This document shows positions 14,295 through 14,375 of a DNA stretch of 14,375 bases, piece by piece. Each line of letters opens with the position of its first letter. The stretch's first letter is position 1. The notes under the pieces are model-generated. The model was given only the letters and a program-made list of their open reading frames with translations. It was not told where the DNA came from and made no database searches. The DNA is from TTA-H9 sp002071415. Lineage in GTDB: Bacteria; Bacteroidota; Bacteroidia; Bacteroidales; TTA-H9. Position numbers and translations under genes: made by a program. The DNA is taken from assembly GCA_035411425.1 (NCBI GenBank), contig DAONSX010000057.1:1-14375 (forward strand), written 5' to 3'.

Positions 14295-14302
14295 CAAACT
14301 TA
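14295..14302 (-). promoter_or_regulatory. Possible promoter -7 box for uup (near-leaderless)
   Basis: On the minus strand this is TAAGTTTG, an exact TAnnTTTG ending 4 nt before the uup ATG. The message would be essentially leaderless. The -33 element is unclear: GTTG lies about 26 nt upstream. The remaining sequence to the window end holds no gene I can support. Confidence 0.3.
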
Positions 14303-14375
14303 TATAAAAAAATAATTTTTATACGCCGCACAACAAAAATCAAGGCCATGATTGTTCTATAAGTAATCAACGTAC

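Overview
The window reads as a core-genome segment from a member of the Bacteroidota, most likely Bacteroidales-like. Supporting signs are AT-rich DNA, weak or absent Shine-Dalgarno sequences, several copies of the Bacteroidota promoter box TAnnTTTG, a folP-cdaA pair, a DUF1599 plus DoxX/MauE gene pair, and a ruvX-def-TPR cluster. I see no rRNA, tRNA, CRISPR array, insertion sequence or prophage. The one recombinase is a housekeeping XerD.

Layout. 1-1046: a short leader region with a perfect 16-bp palindrome next to a promoter box, then a double-hotdog (MaoC-like) protein. 1062-1673 (-): a FAH-family hydrolase/tautomerase, divergent from xerD (1870-2784, +). 2775-2893: a compact region with a strong minus-strand terminator that overlaps the end of xerD, plus an orphan minus-strand promoter. 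2893-3669 (-): a basic protein with two AT-hooks and a C-terminal winged-helix-like domain. 3872-6094 (-): a three-gene operon of DUF1599, DoxX/MauE-thioredoxin-like and GNAT genes, the last two overlapping by 4 nt. 6130-8022 (+): folP (dihydropteroate synthase) and cdaA (c-di-AMP synthase). 8037-9620 (-): ruvX, def and a TPR lipoprotein, closely spaced. 9960-12428 (+): dapD, a GT9 glycosyltransferase and tsaC/sua5, the last two overlapping. 12425-14290 (-): an ABC-F ATPase of the Uup type, convergent with tsaC and overlapping it by 4 nt.

The identifiable genes serve folate (folP), lysine/peptidoglycan precursors (dapD), c-di-AMP signalling (cdaA), N-terminal protein maturation (def), rRNA processing (ruvX), tRNA t6A modification (tsaC), LPS or other glycan assembly (GT9), ribosome or replication-related ABC-F function (uup) and chromosome dimer resolution (xerD). 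The less understood parts are the double-hotdog gene with its palindrome, the AT-hook protein, the DUF1599/DoxX-thioredoxin/GNAT operon, and a promoter-terminator pair that could define an RNA of about 66 nt. I did not find a clear defence or mobile system. The interest lies in these poorly characterised genes and in the promoter architecture.
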